Below are positions 17,375 through 25,801 of a DNA stretch of 64,000 nt, piece after piece. The stretch is taken from assembly GCF_904846685.1 (NCBI RefSeq), contig NZ_CAJHBQ010000001.1, positions 620,001 to 684,000 on the forward strand, in the 5' to 3' direction. The notes below the pieces were generated by a model, which saw only the letters and a program-made list of their open reading frames with translations, had not been told where the DNA came from and made no database searches. A program made the translations under genes and the position numbers. Origin of the DNA: Psychrobacter submarinus (GTDB taxonomy: Bacteria; Pseudomonadota; Gammaproteobacteria; Pseudomonadales; Moraxellaceae). Numbering within the stretch: the first letter of the stretch is position 1; each line of letters starts with the position of its first letter.

Positions 17375-19072
17375 TTAAACAACGGCAACTTCTCTAAACA
17401 TCCCTGCTTCCATGTGATAGAGCAAGTGGCAATGCCATGCCCATCTGCCAGCTTCTCCGGTGACATCAAAGCTTATCTTTTGTGCAGGCTGTACCATTAT
17501 CGTATGCTTACGTACTTGAAACTCACCTGAAGGCATCCGCAGATCGCTCCACATACCATGCAGATGCATAGGGTGGTTCATCATAGTGTCATTGACTAAG
17601 GTAATACGCACACGCTCGCCCGGTTTGATATTGACAGGCGGCGCATCCTTAAACATGATGCCGTCGAGTGCCCAGATATAGCGCTCCATATTACCGGTTA
17701 GATGTATTTCAATCTCTCGAGTGGGCTTGCGCTGCTCGGCCATTATTTCATTGCCAACAGAATGCAGTTGGTTATAGGTTAAAACCTTACGATTAATATC
17801 ACGCAAATTAATACCCGGATCATCGAGATTCATCCGTGGACTATCGACGCGCATATCTGTCTTAAAGTCATATTCGGTCTTAGCATGACGGGCATCATAG
17901 CCATTAGCACCCATAGCCCCCATCATATCGGACATAGTTAGCCACTCAACATCATCCATAGCAGGTATGGCAGCGCGAGCGCCTCTTTTAGTGGCAAGCG
18001 TGGTTGCGACAAAGCCGGTGCGATCGATGTTTTGGGCAAATATGGTATGCGCGTCACGGGTTGGGGTGACGATGACGTCATAAGTCTCGGCCACCCCGAT
18101 ACGGAAGTCATCGACATCAACGGGCGCGACATCAATCCCATCCGTCGCGACGACTTTCATTTTTAGGCCGGGGATGCGTACATCAAATATCGTCTGCGCG
18201 GAGCCATTGATAAAGCGTAGTTTGACAGGCTGTCCAGCCTTGACAAGTTGCGTCCAGTTAGCCGCTGTCGTTTTACCATTCATAAGATAAGTAAACGTGG
18301 TCTCACCAGATAAATCAGTAAAATCAGTCGGCATCATGCGCATCTGGTTCCACATTTTACGTTTATCATAAGCCGCCTCAAGATCCGTAGCGGCAATATC
18401 GGACAATAGCTTTTTAAAGTCTGGCAGATGATAATTATCAAAGTCAGCACGCTGCTTAAGTAGTTTTAGCAGATTATGCGGATCGCGATGCGTCCAATCA
18501 CTAAGCAGGATAACGTGATCTTCCTCAATAGGATAGCGTTCGCGCCCTTTAGGTTCAATCACAATAGCCCCGCGCATACCGGTTTGTTCTTGGAATCCAG
18601 TGTGCGAGTGATACCAATAAGTGCCTGACTGTGTCAGTTTAAATTTGTACGTGAAGGTGCTACCCGCAGGAATACCATCAAAGCTGATACCCGGTACGCC
18701 ATCCATCTCAAACGGCACTAAGAGGCCATGCCAGTGAATAGAGGTCGACTCATTCAGCTGATTATGGACTCGAATGGTGACCGTATCGCCTTCTTGCATC
18801 TTAAGCGTTGGCGCAGGCAGTGAGTCATTTATCAGCGTTGCCATGCTTGACTTGCCGTTGACCGTTATCATCTTCTCACTGACATAAAGATCAAATTCAT
18901 TACCCGTTAGTATAGGTACAATGTGATCGGCTCTATCACTATTGACTACGACATTTTGGCTTTTAGTTAAAGCACTATTAGCCATCGTCGGTAGTGTGGA
19001 TAGCATCGACGCGCCGAGCAAGGTGGATGACCCTGTCAAAAAACGCCTGCGGTTAAATCTGTTTTTATTCAT
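17375..19072 (-). CDS. copA: multicopper oxidase CopA, Tat-exported
   Basis: 565 residues. The N-terminus NRRRFLTGSS is a twin-arginine signal. Cupredoxin domains carry all four copper-binding segments: SIHWHGLLVPFEMDG, YWYHSHTGFQEQ, HPMHLHGMW and WHCHLLYHMEAGM (type 1 copper with axial Met). CopA oxidises Cu(I) in the periplasm. A Met/Asp stretch in the middle (LTMSDMMGAMGANGYD) is a shorter form of the Met-rich inserts seen in relatives. It is followed directly by copB and preceded by the DUF411 gene in one operon. Export would rely on a Tat system such as the one encoded at 8203-9759. Confidence 0.96.
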   Translation of the reverse strand: MNKNRFNRRRFLTGSSTLLGASMLSTLPTMANSALTKSQNVVVNSDRADHIVPILTGNEFDLYVSEKMITVNGKSSMATLINDSLPAPTLKMQEGDTVTIRVHNQLNESTSIHWHGLLVPFEMDGVPGISFDGIPAGSTFTYKFKLTQSGTYWYHSHTGFQEQTGMRGAIVIEPKGRERYPIEEDHVILLSDWTHRDPHNLLKLLKQRADFDNYHLPDFKKLLSDIAATDLEAAYDKRKMWNQMRMMPTDFTDLSGETTFTYLMNGKTTAANWTQLVKAGQPVKLRFINGSAQTIFDVRIPGLKMKVVATDGIDVAPVDVDDFRIGVAETYDVIVTPTRDAHTIFAQNIDRTGFVATTLATKRGARAAIPAMDDVEWLTMSDMMGAMGANGYDARHAKTEYDFKTDMRVDSPRMNLDDPGINLRDINRKVLTYNQLHSVGNEIMAEQRKPTREIEIHLTGNMERYIWALDGIMFKDAPPVNIKPGERVRITLVNDTMMNHPMHLHGMWSDLRMPSGEFQVRKHTIMVQPAQKISFDVTGEAGRWAWHCHLLYHMEAGMFREVAVV

Positions 19073-19139
19073 AATATTGACCTAAGTTAATCCATGAAAT
19101 GAGAGTTGAACTTATATATCTGATAACTTATTAATAGAA

Positions 19140-19769
19140 CTACATCTGCTGCGCTGGCGACTCAATAGCCGCATACACTTGAGTGCTGCCATCCTTGTTC
19201 AATTGCATGACTTTATAGGGCATAAATTTATCTTGATATTCCATGCCCGGACTACCAACTGGCATACTCGGTACCGCAAGACCGATGGAATCAGTTGGCG
19301 GATTGGCTAGAAACTGTGCCATGTATTTGGCAGGAACGTGACCTTCAAAAACATAACCATTAGTAGTGACGGTGGTATGACAAGAGCGCATTTGCTGCGG
19401 GACACCGTAACGCTCTTTAAATAAAGATAAATCTGTAACGTCTTGCGCAGTTGCGCTTAGACCATGACCTTCGGCATAGCCTACCCATTCTTTGCAGCAG
19501 CCACAATTAGCATCTTTGTAAACTGTAGCCGAGACGTTTTGTAGAATTGTCGACCCAGTACCTGAATTAGCACTGACAGACATCATTTGCGGTTGTGGTT
19601 GCTCTATTTGAGCACTTTTGGTGGCAAGCGTTGGCTCAGTTTGAGTAGAATTTGAAACACTAGTATCGGGCTGACTACAAGCCATTACTGTTGACGTTGC
19701 TACTAGTAAAAGAGCAGAAGCTGATACCTTTTTATGTCCATTGCCCATTATATTTATATAGCGTCTCAT
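19140..19769 (-). CDS. DUF411 copper-associated lipoprotein-like protein
   Basis: 209 residues with an N-terminal signal ending in STVMACSQ, a plausible lipobox. The DUF411 domain has thioredoxin-like CGCC (KDANCGCCKEW), the SCHTT motif and GHVPA. It ends in the usual LAVPSMPVGSPGME segment. Cys and Met residues make it a likely periplasmic copper binder or delivery factor. An AGGAG site lies seven bases before the ATG. Located 67 bases before copA in the same orientation. Confidence 0.88.
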   Translation of the reverse strand: MRRYINIMGNGHKKVSASALLLVATSTVMACSQPDTSVSNSTQTEPTLATKSAQIEQPQPQMMSVSANSGTGSTILQNVSATVYKDANCGCCKEWVGYAEGHGLSATAQDVTDLSLFKERYGVPQQMRSCHTTVTTNGYVFEGHVPAKYMAQFLANPPTDSIGLAVPSMPVGSPGMEYQDKFMPYKVMQLNKDGSTQVYAAIESPAQQM

Positions 19770-19908
19770 AACTTACTCCTAAGCGTCTGCTTATCTGTTG
19801 AACCTTCTAAAGATTTATACCCTATAACTAAGTGTAGTATAGGCAAAGTTTAAATCCCAAAAGGCAGCACTATTTAGCACTGCGCTTTTATAAAGGAATA
19901 TGGAAGAA

Positions 19909-20502
19909 TTAATGCTGCATTCCAGATCCATCATCCGACATATTCATATCACCGTCAAATGACATGTCCATCATATCGCCATCTATCCTAGTGGTTAGCA
20001 TCGTGTATTGGCTTTCATCTAATTCAGGTAACGATCTAATGAAGGCTACCATTGCCCACATTCTATCGTCGTCATGAGAAGCACCCCATGCTGGCATGCC
20101 TGATGCCATAATACCGTGCTTAATCGCCCAAAAACTTTGCTGAGCTCCTGCATCCGTTTTATAACGATCAACTACTTGCGCATTAGTGAAATTAGGTGGC
20201 TTAGGGTATAGGCTCTCACTAAAATCAGTGCTCTCTACCCCAGGAGACAAATGGCAGCCTGCGCACATATCTTTGTAATCGGCACCGCCTGAGCTAATCA
20301 TCTCTACTTTTTCTAAATCTGGAACAATAATGTCCTTGCTAGCGTAGGCTATTGAACGGGTGCGAGCCGTCTCCAAGAAATTATAAACCAATGGACTATG
20401 TCCTTGATCAGCGCCAATATTAATGACACCACTCATAACCACAGTAAAGACACCAACAATAGCGACCACGACAGTGAAAAGTACTCCTAGTAAAAACTTC
20501 AT
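19909..20502 (-). CDS. c-type cytochrome of the cop operon
   Basis: 197 residues. An N-terminal membrane helix (residues 1-28) anchors a monohaem domain with CAGCH at about residue 80 and candidate axial Met in ASGMPAWGASHDD. The C-terminal tail is Met/Asp-rich (MMDMSFDGDMNMSDD), matching the composition of CopB and hinting at copper binding. It may accept electrons during Cu(I) oxidation; that role is inferred from context. AGGA site before the ATG. Confidence 0.88.
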   Translation of the reverse strand: MKFLLGVLFTVVVAIVGVFTVVMSGVINIGADQGHSPLVYNFLETARTRSIAYASKDIIVPDLEKVEMISSGGADYKDMCAGCHLSPGVESTDFSESLYPKPPNFTNAQVVDRYKTDAGAQQSFWAIKHGIMASGMPAWGASHDDDRMWAMVAFIRSLPELDESQYTMLTTRIDGDMMDMSFDGDMNMSDDGSGMQH

Positions 20503-20563
20503 ATGTTTTCCTAAAAATTTATTTCCGTTAAGTGTTGACTGCTATTTAACAGAGCTAAAATTT

Positions 20564-20842
20564 TTAAGATTTACTGTCGTTAGTAACGCAGTGTTTTTGG
20601 TACATTTGCTTCATTTTACCCATGTTAGCCATCATCGCTTTCATGGCAGGATCGCTCATGTCCATCTTGCTATGATCCATTTTTCCCATCATTTGCATAT
20701 GCTTTTGCATTTTTTCACAGTTCATCTGATCTTTTTCAGCATGCATTTTTGGATCATGTGCTAGAGCTGAGGTTGAAACGACTAGAGCGACGGCAGTGGC
20801 TACGATTGCTTTAGGTAAAGACTTTGATTTAAAGAGTGACAT
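20564..20842 (-). CDS. small secreted Met/His-rich protein, first gene of the cop operon
   Basis: 92 residues with a signal peptide ending STSALAHD. The mature part is dominated by Met, His, Lys and Asp (KMQKHMQMMGKMDHSKMDMSD), with single Cys residues near each end. It resembles periplasmic copper-sequestering peptides but I do not recognise a named family. It lies 61 bases before the cytochrome gene and about 95 bases downstream of a perfect CopR-type palindrome, which makes it the likely first gene of the copper operon. Confidence 0.75.
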   Translation of the reverse strand: MSLFKSKSLPKAIVATAVALVVSTSALAHDPKMHAEKDQMNCEKMQKHMQMMGKMDHSKMDMSDPAMKAMMANMGKMKQMYQKHCVTNDSKS

Positions 20843-20937
20843 GGTTAATCCTTAATTGATTTAGTTGAGGGTACATAAAGCTTTAGGATATTAATTCAGT
20901 CTAAAGCATAACTTATTGATTCTGACAGAGAGATGAC

Positions 20938-20965
20938 AGCAAGATGACAATATTGTCATCTTGCT
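20938..20965. promoter_or_regulatory. 28-base perfect palindrome, likely CopR/CusR operator
   Basis: The two 14-base halves (AGCAAGATGACAAT and its exact complement) include TGACA/TGTCA in the layout of the E. coli CusR box (TGACAA-NN-TTGTCA). It lies upstream of the Met/His-rich gene and of the whole cop operon. Without a clean T-run on the minus strand it is less likely to be a terminator, though a role after the 20977-21303 gene cannot be excluded. Confidence 0.7.
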
Positions 20966-20976
20966 ACTTTTATATT

Positions 20977-21303
20977 TTAATGCTGCACGTATTCATTTAG
21001 TATGGCATCAGCATTTCTATCACGATCGCTACCATATTTTTTTATAAAATACTTTTCAGACTGCAGATGTTGATTTTGATGCTGAACTTCGCAAGCGACT
21101 CGTGCATCAACATAGCTTTTCATTTGAGCATCAGACATCTGCGCGTTATTGTGATCTAGATTTCTGGCAAACGTAGTTAAGTTATCGCAATTATCGATAA
21201 TTGAAGTGCTTAGATTGGTAGTATGCGCATTAGCTGCTGATATACCGATAAGCATCGAAGCGGATAGCAGCACCACTTTTTTGAATGAACGATAGCTTTT
21301 CAT
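20977..21303 (-). CDS. small secreted protein of unknown function
   Basis: 108 residues with a signal peptide ending ISAANAHT. The mature protein has two Cys (SIIDNCDNLT, RVACEVQHQ), probably a disulfide, and a helical charged region; its end is NEYVQH. No family recognised. AAGGA site before the ATG. It lies between two CopR-type palindromes and divergent from copR, so copper control is likely. Confidence 0.6.
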   Translation of the reverse strand: MKSYRSFKKVVLLSASMLIGISAANAHTTNLSTSIIDNCDNLTTFARNLDHNNAQMSDAQMKSYVDARVACEVQHQNQHLQSEKYFIKKYGSDRDRNADAILNEYVQH

Positions 21304-21446
21304 ATAACATCCTTAATAAATTATTAAATATTGAAACTAATTACCTGTAGTAATAATTCATAGTAGCTACTCGTATCAAGAATGAGCCGCTATGTACTAT
21401 AGGTATAGATTAACAAACGAAGACTGACCATTTGATGACGAGCGCA

Positions 21447-21460
21447 TGACATCTTTGTCA
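21447..21460. promoter_or_regulatory. second CopR-type palindrome in the copR intergenic region
   Basis: TGACATCTTTGTCA is a perfect TGACA-N4-TGTCA dyad between the divergent 20977-21303 gene and copR, 70-84 bases before the copR ATG. A half site (TTTGTCAT) lies at about 21476. It is well placed for autoregulation and for control of the divergent gene. Confidence 0.6.
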
Positions 21461-21530
21461 GATACCAGTCCGTTTTGTCATTTATATTGATTTGGGTATT
21501 ATAAAATCATAATTATATTGAAGGATTACT

Positions 21531-22265
21531 ATGAAAGTACTACTAGTAGAAGATGAATTAAAACTCGGCGAATATGTAAAAAAAGGCTTAAGTGAAGCAG
21601 GCTTCATTGTTGATCATCAGCTGACAGGTTTAGATGGCTACCATGCTATGATGACTGAAGAGTTTAGCGTGATACTCATGGATGTTATGCTGCCTGATGT
21701 TAGCGGTTTTGAGCTAGTACGTAATTACCGAGCGGCTGGCAAGCATACGCCAGTGTTATTTCTAACCGCAAAAGATGATTTAGATGACAAAATCAAGGGG
21801 ATTGAGATTGGCGGTGATGATTATCTGACCAAACCTTTTGCCTTTGCAGAGTTAATAGTCAGGATAAAAAGCTTATTACGACGCGCCAATCAAGCCGACT
21901 ATAAAAGTACGCTCATGCAAATAGCGGATCTCAAAATGGACATTGCTAAGCGCACTGTACATAGAGGAGACACGCCCATTAAACTAACCGCAAAAGAGTT
22001 CTCCCTATTACAGTTTCTATTAGAGCGCCGCGGTGAAGTATTACCACGCTCAATCATTGCTTCACAAGTATGGGATATGAACTTTGATAACGATACTAAT
22101 GTGATTGATGTGGCAATAAGACGTCTGCGTATAAAAATAGACGATGAGTTTGATACCAAGCTAATTCATACTGTGCGTGGCATGGGCTACCGATTAGATG
22201 CTGTCGACGTTTCAGCTAGTAATAAAGCTGCCAGCGAAACGGAAGATAGCCAATATGATAAATAG
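21531..22265 (+). CDS. copR: copper response regulator, OmpR family (CopR/CusR type)
   Basis: 244 residues: receiver domain with the acidic pair in VEDE, phospho-acceptor Asp in ILMDVMLPD and Lys in YLTKPFAF. An OmpR-type winged helix follows (LTAKEFSLLQFLLERRGEVL, then DVAIRRLRIKID and HTVRGMGYRL). Starts after an AAGGAT site. It overlaps the kinase gene at its 3' end. The adjoining TGACA dyads and copper genes identify it as the copper-responsive regulator. Confidence 0.92.
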   Translation: MKVLLVEDELKLGEYVKKGLSEAGFIVDHQLTGLDGYHAMMTEEFSVILMDVMLPDVSGFELVRNYRAAGKHTPVLFLTAKDDLDDKIKGIEIGGDDYLTKPFAFAELIVRIKSLLRRANQADYKSTLMQIADLKMDIAKRTVHRGDTPIKLTAKEFSLLQFLLERRGEVLPRSIIASQVWDMNFDNDTNVIDVAIRRLRIKIDDEFDTKLIHTVRGMGYRLDAVDVSASNKAASETEDSQYDK

Positions 22266-23808
22266 ATTGGACAATCGACGCTTACCCTTACTATGGCGAA
22301 CTGTGTTTTTATTGACGATATTTGTCGTTTTATCGCAGTTGATAATCTATATCTGGGTACAGCACTCTGTTAAAGGCCATTTTGAGCAAATGGATGCTGA
22401 AATCATTACCCACGCAGCCTTTAATCTACGTAAGCGCGTAACAGAGGCGGATAACCAAATAGCCTCTCAGACACTACCTAAGCCTCAAAGTCCATCAAAC
22501 ACTCAACAACCGCTAAGCTCGAAAGCTTCTTCAAATCTACTTCCTACAATAGCCACAGAAAATGATGATCACCTGCATTCATCAGCGCTAGATTACGATC
22601 TAAAAACTATCATTGCTGATAAAGAGGGGCGATTGCTATCTAGTACTCCCAAAAACTTTGCTAATGAATTAAGTGCCGACTTTAACCTATTATCATTACA
22701 GCAAAATCATGATGACAGACAGTTTGTAATAAATATTAAAGACAGACGTTATCGAGCTATGGTTATTGGAGACGATGACATGCTTGCCCTTATCGCCTTA
22801 CCCATTGACGTGCATCATCAGTATTTATTACAGTTTAACCGTCAAATTAGTCTGATCCTATTTGCCATCACACTACTGTTGGTTTCAATAGCAGCCTTAA
22901 GCGTGTATTGGGGTTTTGCCCCTTTATCCACTATCGTGCAAAGGATGAAAGGTATTCATCCTGAAAGATTGAGCGAAAGAGTAATAGTTAGTGATATGCC
23001 ATTAGAGCTAAGACCTTTAGCAGAATCCTATAACTCGATGATGGCTAAGCTTGAAAGCAATTTTGAGTCGTTGTCGCGATTTTCAGACAATATCGCGCAT
23101 GAGCTACGCACGCCAATAGCGACGCTGATTACGCAAACGCAAGTCATGTTAAATAAGCCTAGAGAGGAAGAGGAATATGTCGAACAATTACATCAGCAAC
23201 ATGACACCTTAGAGCAATTATCGTCGATGATTAACAACATGCTACTGCTAGCAAAAACCCAAAAAGGACTGAGTGATTCGCAAGTGACTACTGTAGATAC
23301 TGAGGTCCTAATCAATAAGCTGTTAGATTACTTTGAAATGATTGCCGAGGATCGTAAAATAACTTTTGTAAAATTAGGAGATTTTAAGGCAGTATTAGGC
23401 GATGAAGGTTTATTGCAAAGGCTATTTGCTAATCTGCTATCAAACGCGATCTACTACGCCGCTAGTAATAGTGTCGTCACAATATCAGCCACTGTCAACA
23501 CTCCAAATACTTCCGTTAATACTTATAAGATGCTTGAAGACGATCAAAGTAACACTCAAACCGCGAAGCAATCTTGGCTAGAGATAACTTTTACTAATCT
23601 TCTAGAAAAACCGTTAAACCAAAGCGAAGCAGATCGATTGTTTGAGCGCTTTTATCGTCATGATAAAACTAGCCAGCACCACTCAGGCTCAGGTTTGGGT
23701 TTATCTATCGTTCAGGCTATTGCTAATGCTCATAAAGGGACGGTCAATATCACTATCAAAGATGAGTATTGTTTTGAAGTTACTGTAGGATTATTGATTG
23801 CTAAGTAG
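22255..23808 (+). CDS. copS: copper sensor histidine kinase (CopS/CusS type)
   Basis: 517 residues from the ATG at 22255, which overlaps the copR stop (ATGATAAATAG); upstream in-frame codons lie inside copR. First helix at about 15-35, a periplasmic sensor loop of about 160 residues, second helix near 200-220, and HAMP. Then come the H-box FSDNIAHELRTPIATL, the N region LLSNAIYYAA and the G box HHSGSGLGLSIVQAIANAH. Heavy-metal sensor kinase architecture. It would sense periplasmic copper and phosphorylate CopR. Confidence 0.92.
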   Translation: MINRLDNRRLPLLWRTVFLLTIFVVLSQLIIYIWVQHSVKGHFEQMDAEIITHAAFNLRKRVTEADNQIASQTLPKPQSPSNTQQPLSSKASSNLLPTIATENDDHLHSSALDYDLKTIIADKEGRLLSSTPKNFANELSADFNLLSLQQNHDDRQFVINIKDRRYRAMVIGDDDMLALIALPIDVHHQYLLQFNRQISLILFAITLLLVSIAALSVYWGFAPLSTIVQRMKGIHPERLSERVIVSDMPLELRPLAESYNSMMAKLESNFESLSRFSDNIAHELRTPIATLITQTQVMLNKPREEEEYVEQLHQQHDTLEQLSSMINNMLLLAKTQKGLSDSQVTTVDTEVLINKLLDYFEMIAEDRKITFVKLGDFKAVLGDEGLLQRLFANLLSNAIYYAASNSVVTISATVNTPNTSVNTYKMLEDDQSNTQTAKQSWLEITFTNLLEKPLNQSEADRLFERFYRHDKTSQHHSGSGLGLSIVQAIANAHKGTVNITIKDEYCFEVTVGLLIAK

Positions 23809-23850
23809 CATACACCTCAATATCCTAGTGTTCAAAATATTAATAATATA

Positions 23851-23869
23851 TAGACCTACTATAGGTCTA
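23851..23869 (+). terminator. terminator after copRS
   Basis: TAGACCTA pairs with TAGGTCTA around a three-base loop, followed by TTCTATTTT. It lies about 45 bases after the copS stop. Confidence 0.6.
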
Positions 23870-23885
23870 TTCTATTTTGATAAGT

Positions 23886-23978
23886 CAAAAAAGCCATATA
23901 TGCTATTACTTATATAGCGTATAGGGCTAAAGTGTGAAGTCTAATTTTCTTAGGTGATGTTGTTGATATGGGGGTTTG
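23886..23978 (-). repeat. structured repeat: 37-base hairpin plus 31-base unit, copy B
   Basis: A hairpin at 23892-23928 (AGCC/GGCT outer stem, GCTAT/ATAGC inner stem) stands 19 bases from a 31-base unit at 23948-23978. The layout repeats that at 4014-4107, including the run of A before the hairpin. A further 31-base unit follows at 23992-24022. Confidence 0.5.
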
Positions 23979-23991
23979 TATTTATCATTTT

Positions 23992-24022
23992 ACTTAGGTG
24001 GTGTGCTTAATATTGGGGTTTG
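23992..24022 (-). repeat. 31-base dispersed repeat, copy C
   Basis: The third unit (ACTTAGGTGGTGTGCTTAAT, then ATTGGGGTTTG) overlaps the last codons and stop of the truncated SLOG gene. Confidence 0.5.
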
Positions 24023-24630
24023 CCTTCTAACTGGTTTAACCCTTTAAGTATCAAATGAACAACTTCGTCAACAAAAGGCGTCGTCATCAAGCGATTGTAG
24101 TCTTCTTTACTTAAACCAGATCTTAAAGACAATTTTTCAACCGATAAACCTAGAATTAACGTTTTTACCTGTTCGTAATCAGCCTCAAAAGAATTACTTT
24201 TTGCAATCTGTTGAAGTTCGATATATCTCGCATTATGACTTATCTGCCACTCTTCAGTAAATTCTTCGCTTATTTCATTATTTAGAATACTGTCACACAG
24301 TTTTTGACAAAGTCCACCCAGACCTCCAGCCAAATATATCGGTTTATTTAAGTCGATAGCTATCAGAAACTCTTCTAGTACTCCAGGCATCTTACCTAAG
24401 TATCCCCCTAACTTACCTCCTGCAAAAATTCTGACATCTGAACTCTCTATCGATTCTTTCCTCATAGTCGTTAAGCAACGCGACCATATATATTGGTTTT
24501 CTGGACAGTCAGGTTTAAGAAAAATTTCTTTATTCTTTAATATAGAATCTATATCATCGGGTACTTCATGTTTGACAATATCTAATAAACCATAATACTT
24601 AATACTAAATTCTTTACTGGCTGGAGTTAA
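24007..24630 (-). pseudogene. SLOG-domain gene truncated at its 5' end by an IS630-like element
   Basis: From an ATG at 24465 there are 152 residues, but the frame stays open for 56 more codons up to the end of the adjacent insertion sequence, with family-like residues (CPENQYIWSRCLT). The segment RIFAGGKLGGYLGKMPGVLE, followed by IYLAGGLGGLCQKL, is the Rossmann-like SLOG nucleotide-binding domain. That domain is found in stress and phage-defence effectors and sensors, often with TIR or other domains upstream. The missing N-terminus was removed by the insertion. No ribosome-binding site precedes 24465. Probably non-functional. Confidence 0.7.
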
Positions 24631-24697
24631 GTATAGTCACCTGACCACAAAAATGTTATAAAATAAATCAACTAAACGACTACCACAATAAATAACC

Positions 24698-25003
24698 ATG
24701 ACTTACTCCCTAGATTATCGCAAACAAGTCTTAAAAAGCTTAGATGAGGGCATGACCTTTGCTGAAGCTGCTGTTTTCTATGATATCAGTCCAACGACTA
24801 TCCAGAAGTGGAAAAAGCGTCTTCATAGTAAAACCACTCGATATATTAAGCCCTACAAAATAGAGGATGAAGCCTTAGCTCAAGATGTCAAAGACCACCC
24901 TGACGATTATCACTATGAGCGAGCACAGCGTTTTGATTGTAGCCCAACAGGCATCAGTAAAGCCTTAAAGCGTATTGGTGTTAGCAAAAAAAAAGACACT
25001 TGA
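24698..25003 (+). CDS. IS630-family transposase, N-terminal HTH frame
   Basis: 101 residues with two HTH units (YRKQVLKSLDEGMTFAEAAV; then SPTTIQKWKKR). The linker ends GVSKKKDT at a run of nine A. The C-terminal catalytic part continues in the +1 frame, so the full transposase needs frameshifting in the A-run. Confidence 0.85.
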   Translation: MTYSLDYRKQVLKSLDEGMTFAEAAVFYDISPTTIQKWKKRLHSKTTRYIKPYKIEDEALAQDVKDHPDDYHYERAQRFDCSPTGISKALKRIGVSKKKDT

Positions 25004-25541
25004 GCATCCCAAAGCCTGTCCTGTGAAAAGAGCGACTTATCTAGCCAAGCTTAACCACTACATTGCTCAAGGCTTTGCTATTGTCTATATGGACGAAAGT
25101 GGGTTTGAGAGTGAAACGATGCGTCCTTGTGGTTATGCACCCATTGGTAGCCCCTGCATTGGCAGTTACAATTGGCAAGCCAAAGATCGAACCAACGTCA
25201 TTGGTGCACTATATGGCAAAACGCTGTTTGCACTCAATTGCTTAAAGACCAACATTAATAAAAAGATTTTCTATCACTGGTGCAAGTTCACGCTGATACC
25301 AAAGCTTAAGAGAAAATGTGTAATCGTTATGGATAATGCAGCCTTTCATAAGCGCGTTCAAAAGCTGCTTAACAGGCATGGTCACAGGCTATTATTCTTA
25401 CCTCCTTATAGTCCTGACTTAAATCCCATCGAGAAAAAGTGGGCTCAAGTGAAGTTTTTACGCCAAGGTTGGATGGAAAATGACTTATCTAAATTGTTTT
25501 ATGATATTCATCCAAAACATAACTCTTTTGTAGTGCATTGA
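24975..25541 (+). CDS. IS630-family transposase, DDE catalytic frame
   Basis: 188 residues beginning inside the A-run of the upstream frame. DDE residues are present: Asp in VYMDESGFE, Asp in CVIVMDNAAFHK and Glu in DLNPIEKKWA. Two residues are missing after FHK compared with the second copy at 33958 (HKGKRIQK there, HKRVQK here). The catalytic set is complete, so copy 1 may be active if frameshifting occurs. Confidence 0.87.
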   Translation: MVLAKKKTLEHPKACPVKRATYLAKLNHYIAQGFAIVYMDESGFESETMRPCGYAPIGSPCIGSYNWQAKDRTNVIGALYGKTLFALNCLKTNINKKIFYHWCKFTLIPKLKRKCVIVMDNAAFHKRVQKLLNRHGHRLLFLPPYSPDLNPIEKKWAQVKFLRQGWMENDLSKLFYDIHPKHNSFVVH

Positions 25542-25547
25542 CTATAG

Positions 25548-25801
25548 CGTCAGTCTTTGCTATAGTCCGCTCAATTGGATTTATTGAAGACGTTTTTATT
25601 TCTATTCAAAACGTTTGTATCCAAAATATTTTCTATATCGAATCAACAGGTATCTCAGTAAATATCTTAGTAATGTTGATCCCTTGGCAAAAAATGACCT
25701 CAACAATGTATTTGATGTCCCAATCGCTAATAGAGTTATAAATCAACAATCACAACGACCAAAAATCTAACTATCACAATGACTAAAAATAAGGAATAAC
25801 G
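25548..25801 (+). other. gene remnant or non-coding spacer
   Basis: An open stretch ending at the stop codon 25768-25770 reads RYLSKYLSNVDPLAKNDLNN and then VFDVPIANRVINQQ, which looks like the C-terminus of a real protein. However, it has no start: a stop lies just upstream near 25580. It could be the tail of a gene removed by the IS630 insertion. I cannot name it. The last 30 bases hold the ribosome-binding region (AAGGAATAACG) of the next gene. Confidence 0.3.

Larger units (their letters stand above)
24631..25547 (+). mobile_element. IS630-family element, copy 1
   Basis: Short terminal inverted repeats GTATAGTCA at the left and TGACTATAG at the right bound a two-frame transposase. IS630 elements insert at TA, which fits the TA-rich ends. 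Length is about 0.92 kb. It cuts the SLOG gene on its left. Confidence 0.75.

Noticed and set aside
25538-25741. 67-residue plus-strand frame after IS630 copy 1
   Set aside because: It begins in the IS end, and a different frame there looks more protein-like; neither has a proper start.
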